Shown piece by piece: positions 59,154-64,000 of a DNA stretch of 64,000 nucleotides. The DNA is from JAAYHG01 sp012735455 (GTDB taxonomy: Bacteria; Bacillota; DTU030; DUMP01). The stretch's first letter is position 1; every line of letters begins with the position of its first letter. The stretch is taken from positions 123,214-187,213 of the forward strand of contig JBMNIX010000014.1 of assembly GCA_050951365.1 (NCBI GenBank). The letters run 5' to 3'. The position numbers and the translations under genes were made by a program. A model generated the notes under the pieces. It did not search any database. It worked only from the letters and a program-made list of their open reading frames with translations, and was not told the DNA's origin.

Positions 59154-59849
59154 AAGCGCCGCCTCCTCTGCTGGGCAAGCGTCAAGGCGTAAGTGATGCT
59201 GTAACTCAGGAAGATAAGCACGAAACTCAGGGCCAGCGCCATATCAAAATTACCCTTGCTTACCTCTAATACGATGGCAGTGGTGAGTACGCGGCTGTAC
59301 CAGCGCACATTACCTCCTACGGCCATGGAAGCTCCTACCTCGGAGATAACACTACCCAGACCCGCCATCACCGCTGCCAAGATACCAAACCGAACCTCTC
59401 TTAGAATGAGCCACCAAAACTGGATTGGCGAAGCACCTAAGGCCATGATCTGCAGCCGCAGCTTGGGATTGAGCTGCTGCACAGCGGCCATGGATAGACC
59501 CGTGACAACAGGAATGGCTATCAATGCCTGAGCGATTACAATGGCGGTGGGGGTATACATAAGACCCAGCCGTCCCAAAGGGCCACTGCGCCAAAGGAGA
59601 ATACTCACCCACAGTCCTACTACTGTTGGCGGGAGACCCATGCCGGTATTAACCGCCCCTACTAGAAACTCTCGGCCACGAAAACGTGCCACCGCCAAGT
59701 AGAGCCCCAAAGGAACTCCAAGACCCAGGCTGATCAAGGTGGCCAAGCCTGATACCCTGAGGGTGAGGAAGGTGATGTGCAGCACCTCCGGGTCACCGCG
59801 CAGCAGGAGCTGGGAAAGCCTTTGTTAAACCCTGAATAATTAATTCCAT
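59150..59849 (-). CDS. tupB: tungstate ABC transporter permease, frameshifted at the N-terminus
   Basis: Membrane permease with the TupB sequence FLTLRVSGLATLISLGLGVP and the coupling-loop region ISEVGASMAVGGN, about five hydrophobic segments. The first 13 or so codons (MELIIQGLTKAF from ATG 59849) are in another frame: an extra base near 59811-59817, in GGGAAAG, separates them from LLLRGDPEVLHIT. Without the break the protein would be about 232 aa and typical of TupB. If the break is real, a shorter product from GTG or ATG about 59785 would lack the N-terminal segment. Confidence 0.8.
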
Positions 59850-59982
59850 CTTATCACCTGATTAGGAACCCAGTCGGCTCAGCACTCGCCGCCCACCCTT
59901 GTCAAGTCTGGAGGTGGGAAGGGTGCGACAAGCCGCGCCCTTTTAGCTGTCTTGTACCATTGGGTGGCTCAGGTTCCAATTG

Positions 59983-60888
59983 TTAATAGATATCTGGCTT
60001 GCCTGCATCCGGGAAGAACAACGGCTCGCCGTACTTGTCAACACCAAACTCACCAATTACCTTTTGAGTCTCAGCAGCAACCATGAAATCAACAAAGGCT
60101 TTACCTCCAGCCGCATTCACCTGGGGGAACTTCTCCGGGTTGACCTGCATCACGTGGTATACGTTAAGCAGTGACTGGTCCCCCTCCAGCAAAACGGTGA
60201 GGCTTAAATTTTTCTTTAATGCCAGGTAGGTGGCCCGATCTGTTAAGGTATAACCGCCTTTCTCCGAGGCGATGTTCAAGGTTTGGCCCATGCCTGTTCC
60301 GGACTCCTGGTACCATTTACCCTTGTCCGTAACGTTGGCCGCTTGCCAGAGTTCCTTTTCCTTCTTGTGGGTCCCCAGAATCATCACCACGGGAGACAAA
60401 GATGGCCTCGGCCTCGGCTATTCTTTGAAATGCTTCGGCACAGGACTCTGCCCCCTTAATGCCTGCCGGATCGTTCTCTGGTCCTACCACCACATAGTCA
60501 TTGTGCATCACCAACTGGCGGTTAATGGCGGCTCCGGCTGCTACCACCTCTTTTTCCGCTGCCGGGGCGTGTACCAGGAGTACGTCCGCCTCACCTTTCT
60601 TGCCAGCTCCAGGGCTTGGCCGGTACCCACGGCTATGGTCTTGACCCGATAACCGGTTTGTCCTTCAAACAGTGGAATCAGTTCGTCCAAAAGGCCGCTA
60701 TCTTGGGTGCTGGTAGTAGTAGCCAGGATAACATCCTTAATCTCTGGTTCCGGTGCCGTTACTGGCCCTTTTGCAGCACCCTGACCGTGGTCGGCTGGTG
60801 CTTGAGGCTGCTCCGGTGTTTTAGGCGCACAACCAAATAAGCCAAAACTGAGAAGAAGGCACAAAGTAACAATCACGTATTTTTTCAA
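59983..60888 (-). pseudogene. tupA: tungstate-binding lipoprotein TupA, two frameshifts
   Basis: Binding protein of the tungstate transporter. The TTG start at 60888 has AAGGAGA 8 bases upstream. The lipoprotein signal ends LFGC. ILATTTSTQDSGLLDELIP and IAVGTGQALELA are exact TupA features. The frame breaks near 60595-60606 and again near 60370-60377 (in a run of four G). Past them HNDYVVVGPENDP, then WYQESGTGMGQTLNIASEKG and YTLTDRATYLA, follow in the other frames. Except for the two single-base changes, the whole protein (about 300 aa) is well kept, so sequencing error or very recent decay is likely. The binding-site TTTSTQ and GTG segments remain. Confidence 0.85.
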
Positions 60889-61144
60889 TTGCGGTCTCTC
60901 CTTACGAGTAGATTCCCCCCTGGTTCCACCTCCTTCGTTCCAGGTACCGGTCCGGGGGAGAACCGACCCTGCATCCTCTTTCCACACTGGAGGCCAGGCT
61001 GTTTCCGGCCTGACCCTAACGCCCCACCGCCTTGGCACTGGCTTTAGGCAAATGGGGTCGAAGATGCTGACCGTACCGCTCACCAAACTGGTAAGCGGCG
61101 ATCAACGGTTGTTACACTATCTGTAAGCCAGGGGAAAGGCGTGC
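60889..61144 (-). promoter_or_regulatory. structured leader region before tupA
   Basis: A gap of 256 bases rich in possible stems. On the minus strand these are CCGCTTACCA/TGGTGAGCGG (61076-61098), then CCCCA/TGGGG enclosing GCCT/AGGC pairs (about 61022-61057), CAGGC/GCCTG around CGGAAACA, and CCTGG/CCAGG around an AGGAGG. No match to the molybdenum-cofactor aptamer is recognised. It may be a regulatory RNA for the tup genes, or only a GC-rich spacer. Confidence 0.4.
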
Positions 61145-62096
61145 CTAGTCTCCTGCCTTCTTAGCTAGCCTTCCACACTCTGCCGCCCTTCCAGTCAACA
61201 CTCCTAATCCGTGCGGCAGCGCCGGCAAAATTACATTCAGACTCTCTTCTACCCCGCGTGGGGTGCCCGGCAGGTTAACGATAAGGGTTCTACCTCGAAT
61301 ACCGGCCACTGCCCGGGAAAGCATGGCATGCGGAGTCTTGGTTAGGCTTGCTGCCCGCATAGCCTCAGGCAAACCAGGTACGAGGCGGTCAATCACCGCC
61401 AGGGTTGCCTCGGGGGTCACATCCCGCTCTCCAAAGCCGGTACCCCCGGTGGTAAGAACCAGGTCCACGGCACACTCGTCCGCCAAGTGCCTGAGCTCGG
61501 CCGCCAGTTTCTCCTTATCGTCGGGCAGTATCTTGTACACCACCACCGTACCCAGTTCACGGGTTAGTTTCTGAATCACCCCGCCGCTGCTATCCTCCCG
61601 CACTCCTTGGCTACCCTTGTCGCTGGCGGTAACAATGGCCAGGCGGTACTCATTCTCAAGTGTAATCGCGTCGCCGTTTCTAACCCTGCCCCCTAAAAGC
61701 ACCCGGGCGAAAATCCCCTCCCGCGGCATGATACAGTCACCCACCTGTTGGTAGATGGCGCAACCGTGATGACACTCTTTGCCAATCTGGGTCACCTCAA
61801 GCAGGACCTCTTCGCCCACCCTGAGACGCGTGCCAAGGGGTAGGTTGGCCACATCTATCCCTTCCGTGGTGAGGTTTTCGCCAAAATCACCTGGGACCAA
61901 CTCGAGTCCCTGAGCGATCATCTTGTCCACGCTCTCTTGGGCCAACAAGCTCACCTGCCGGTGCCAGGAACCGGCGTGGGCATCACCCCGGATTCCGTAC
62001 CCGGCGATAAACACACCCTCACCACGGTCTTCTTTGCGCACTCCCTTTTTCCGTACTGGTACACACAGCCTTTACCCGAGCAGCTACTCTTTCCAC
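61145..62096 (-). CDS. MOSC-domain/MogA-like fusion protein, N-terminal frameshift
   Basis: Two-domain protein. The MOSC domain (N-terminal 140 residues) has GIRGDAHAGSWHRQVSLLAQ, FGENLTTEGID and the Cys-containing IGKECHHGCAIYQQVGDCI. The MogA/MoaB-like domain (C-terminal 160 residues) has TASDKGSQGVREDSSG, TTGGTGFGERDVTPEAT and LPGTPRG; it would adenylate molybdopterin. The start is GTG 62096, overlapping the moaC end by 13 bases, but VKAVCTSTEKG is in another frame from IAGYGIRGDAHAG. The break is near 62030-62050. A GTG at 62041 in the main frame would give 298 aa without the first strand. Confidence 0.8.
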
Positions 62097-62578
62097 GCTT
62101 CCTCCCCCTTGCGCTTAAATTCGCCGCTCTTGCCGCCTCTTTTTGCCACCAGGCGCACCCCATCGATCACCATGTCCTTGTCCACGGCTTTACACATGTC
62201 ATAGACAGTCAGGGCCGCAATGCTCACTGCCGTAAGTGCCTCCATCTCTGCTCCAGTGCGGTCGGCCAGCGTAACCTCGGCCTGGATCTCCACCTGACCC
62301 TGCTCCTTGTTCAGACGCAGCTTAACCTCCACCCCATCCAGGCTTAAAGGGTGGCAGAGGGGTATCAGCCGCGGGGTTTCCTTGGCGGCCATAATACCGG
62401 CGATACGGGCCGCCGCCAAGACATCGCCCTTGGGCAGCTCCCCTGCAGCGATCAGGTCCAAAGTGGCCGGGGCCAGCTTTACCGCACCACGCGCCACTGC
62501 CTGGCGCTGGGTGACGGCCTTGCCACCCACATTCACCATGCGAGCCTCTCCTGCAGCATTAAGGTGCGTCAGCTTCAT
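62084..62578 (-). CDS. moaC: cyclic pyranopterin monophosphate synthase
   Basis: Second enzyme of molybdopterin synthesis (164 aa), making cPMP from the MoaA product. KETPRLIPLCHPLSLDGVEV, TGAEMEALTAVSIAALTVYD, and MCKAVDKDMVIDGVRLVAKR hold the catalytic Lys and other conserved residues. The frame is intact. It lies 7 bases after moaA and overlaps the MOSC-MogA gene. Confidence 0.95.
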   Translation of the reverse strand: MKLTHLNAAGEARMVNVGGKAVTQRQAVARGAVKLAPATLDLIAAGELPKGDVLAAARIAGIMAAKETPRLIPLCHPLSLDGVEVKLRLNKEQGQVEIQAEVTLADRTGAEMEALTAVSIAALTVYDMCKAVDKDMVIDGVRLVAKRGGKSGEFKRKGEEAWKE

Positions 62579-62585
62579 CTGTGAT

Positions 62586-63557
62586 CTAGCCCCCTATCTG
62601 GTACATCACACGGGCATGCTGCCGGTAACGCAGCAGGCTGTGGTGTGCTGGTTTCAGGTCCAACGCCTGGGCAAACGCCTGCCGCAGGGCTTCGTCACCG
62701 GCCCCCGTCTCTCAGCCGCCCCCGCACATCTACTTCTAAGTCGGAGGAAAGGCACGGCTTAAGGCGCCCGTCCGCCGTAAGGCGCAGTCGGTTACAGCGC
62801 ATGCAAAAACTCTCCGAGAGGGCGGCAATGAAACCCACGGTGCCAAGGCCACCCGGAAGCCGCCAAGCCTCGGCTGGACCGTTCCCTGTAACACTGGCGG
62901 GTAGCAACGCACCAACCTGCTCTACACGACGCCTAACCTCGGCTATGGGCAAAACGTGGGTGGCCGCCCAATCCATATCCTCACCCAGGGGCATCAGTTC
63001 AATAAAGCGCACGTGCACCAACCGCCTTAAGGTGAGAGCAGCCATGTCCCGAATCTCATCGTCGTTCACCCCGGCCACGGCCACAACATTGATCTTCACC
63101 GGATCCAGGCCGGCGGCCAATGCTGCCTCGATACCGCCATGGCCTCTTTCAGTTCATCCCGGCGGGTAATGGCCAAGTATTTTTCTGGGCTTAAGGTATC
63201 CAGGCTGATGTTTACCCGTCTCAGTCCAGCCGCCCTGAGCTTAGCTGCAACAGGGGCCAGGAGGGTTCCATTGGTGGTAAGGGCAATGTCCTCGATGCCA
63301 GGAATAGCGCGCAGCGCCTCCACTAGATCCACTAGACCCTGGCGTACCAGGGGCTCCCCACCGGTGAGGCGCACCCGCCGGATACCTAGACCCGCCCCTA
63401 TTCGCACCAGGCGCTCTATCTCTTCGTAGGTAAGAATCTCAGGATGGGATTTGTACGCCACCCCCTGCTCGGGCATACAGTAGATGCAGCGCAGGTTACA
63501 GCGATCGGTTACCGAGACGCGCAAGTAGTCAATTTTGCGCCCCAGATGGTCCTTCAT
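62586..63557 (-). pseudogene. moaA: GTP 3',8-cyclase MoaA, two frameshifts
   Basis: Radical-SAM enzyme that starts molybdopterin synthesis. The N-terminal part (from ATG 63557) has the SAM cluster motif in TDRCNLRCIYCMPEQG and RLTGGEPLVRQGLVDLV. After a break near 63131-63138 the next frame continues AALAAGLDPVKINVVAVAG and the second cluster motif CMRCNRLRLTADGRLKPC. After another break near 62698-62706 the end is GDEALRQAFAQALDLKP to VMYQIGG, stop at 62586. If joined, the protein is about 323 aa and complete. The breaks are single-base, the second in a run of five C. Sequencing error or recent inactivation are both possible. Confidence 0.85.
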
Positions 63558-63561
63558 CCCC

Positions 63562-64000
63562 CTACCCCCTCCGCGGCCACATGACCCTGCCACTGTCCTT
63601 GAGGTCGTAACCTCCCAGCTTGCTAACCTGCCTCTTAAACTCCGGGCTGTTCATGACATCAAGCACTGCCTGCACTCCCGGTGATCCAGGTGGGCGGCAG
63701 GAATAGCTAAGTCGTAGCGCTCTGAGCGCCAGGGAATAAAATCAAGCTCTAATGCTCGAGCCGCAGAAAGCACAGCCAGCCCCACATCCGCCGCGCCGCC
63801 CTTCACCGCTGCCGCCACCGCAGTATGGGTGTACTCCTCCCGCTCATAGCCTTGAATGGCTGCCGGGTCAATTCCCTCTTCCTTGAGCGCCCAGTCCAGC
63901 AGCACCCTGGTACCGGCTCCCCGTTGGCGGTTAATAAAACTCACATCTGGTCGGGTGAGATCCGCCAGAGTCTTGATGCCCTTGGGATTACCGGGTAAGA
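63562..64000 (-). CDS. molybdopterin biosynthesis protein, MoeA-type with C-terminal PBP-like domain (partial, frameshifted)
   Basis: The 3' part of a gene that starts beyond the right edge. Visible is a PBP-like domain often joined to MoeA or MoeA/LysR-type proteins: SFINRQRGAGTRVLLDWAL, GYEREEYTHTAVAAAVKG and LDFIPWRSERYDLAIP. A break near 63676-63681 shifts the last 40 codons; the other frame reads VQAVLDVMNSPEFKRQVSK and LGGYDLKDSG with a stop at 63562. This end just overlaps the region before moaA. A role in inserting metal into molybdopterin is probable from the context. Confidence 0.75.

Noticed and set aside
60889..61144. Molybdenum-cofactor (Moco) riboswitch before tupA
   Set aside because: Expected from context, but the conserved blocks of that motif were not recognised. 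Kept only as a structured leader.

Overview
This window looks like chromosomal DNA of a moderately GC-rich, spore-forming anaerobic Firmicute (class Clostridia in the broad sense, perhaps near Moorella or Thermacetogenium; the genus cannot be fixed from the sequence alone). The reasons are a full set of sporulation genes (spoVG, spoVT, spoVB, spoIID, yabP, yabQ, a Spo0E-like gene, a SleB-like hydrolase), strong AGGAGG ribosome-binding sites with frequent GTG and TTG starts, and a gene order that matches the Bacillus purR-to-yabR block: purR, ridA, spoVG, glmU, prs, ctc, pth, mfd, spoVT, spoVB, mazG, yabO, yabP, yabQ, divIC, yabR.

Layout. 1-4.4 kb: the end of a D-Ala-D-Ala dipeptidase and a decayed GLUG-repeat/SLH surface-protein gene. 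4.4-5.4 kb: three tRNA genes on the minus strand (Lys, Met, fMet) with clear promoters and terminators, and an orphan cysteine-rich gene. 5.4-8.5 kb: a thiamine-precursor ABC transporter operon behind a TPP riboswitch. 8.5-21.6 kb: the cell-division, sporulation and housekeeping block (ppx to mfd) on the minus strand. 21.8-35.4 kb: a plus-strand insert that separates mfd from pth. It holds a Spo0E-like gene, a cell-wall hydrolase behind a c-di-AMP (ydaO) riboswitch, and a sigma-54/AcoR-controlled acetoin-dehydrogenase-type cluster with a TRAP transporter and an alcohol dehydrogenase placed between the E1 and E2 genes. 35.5-48.9 kb: the housekeeping block resumes on the minus strand (a FAH-family hydrolase, then pth to purR and ispE) and ends with a cyanophycin synthetase/cyanophycinase pair. 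49.0-50.2 kb: an aldo/keto reductase fused to a ferredoxin domain, and a small DUF4177 gene.

50.3-54.9 kb is the most unusual part. A sigma-A promoter and a PyrR-type attenuator precede pyrE, a complete TRAP transporter (dctP, dctQ, dctM) and pyrF. The layout suggests a PyrR-controlled uptake-and-conversion route in which a pyrimidine carboxylate, most simply orotate, is imported and turned into UMP. 55.2-57.8 kb is a CadC-type repressor with a Zn/Cd/Pb P-type ATPase. 57.9-64 kb holds a flavoprotein remnant, a tungstate ABC transporter (tupABC) and molybdopterin genes (MOSC-MogA fusion, moaC, moaA, moe-like). In this last block five of seven genes carry single-base frameshifts, so either the sequence quality is low here or the Mo/W system is decaying.

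The features were read by eye from the sequence and from familiar family motifs. No database search or folding program was run.
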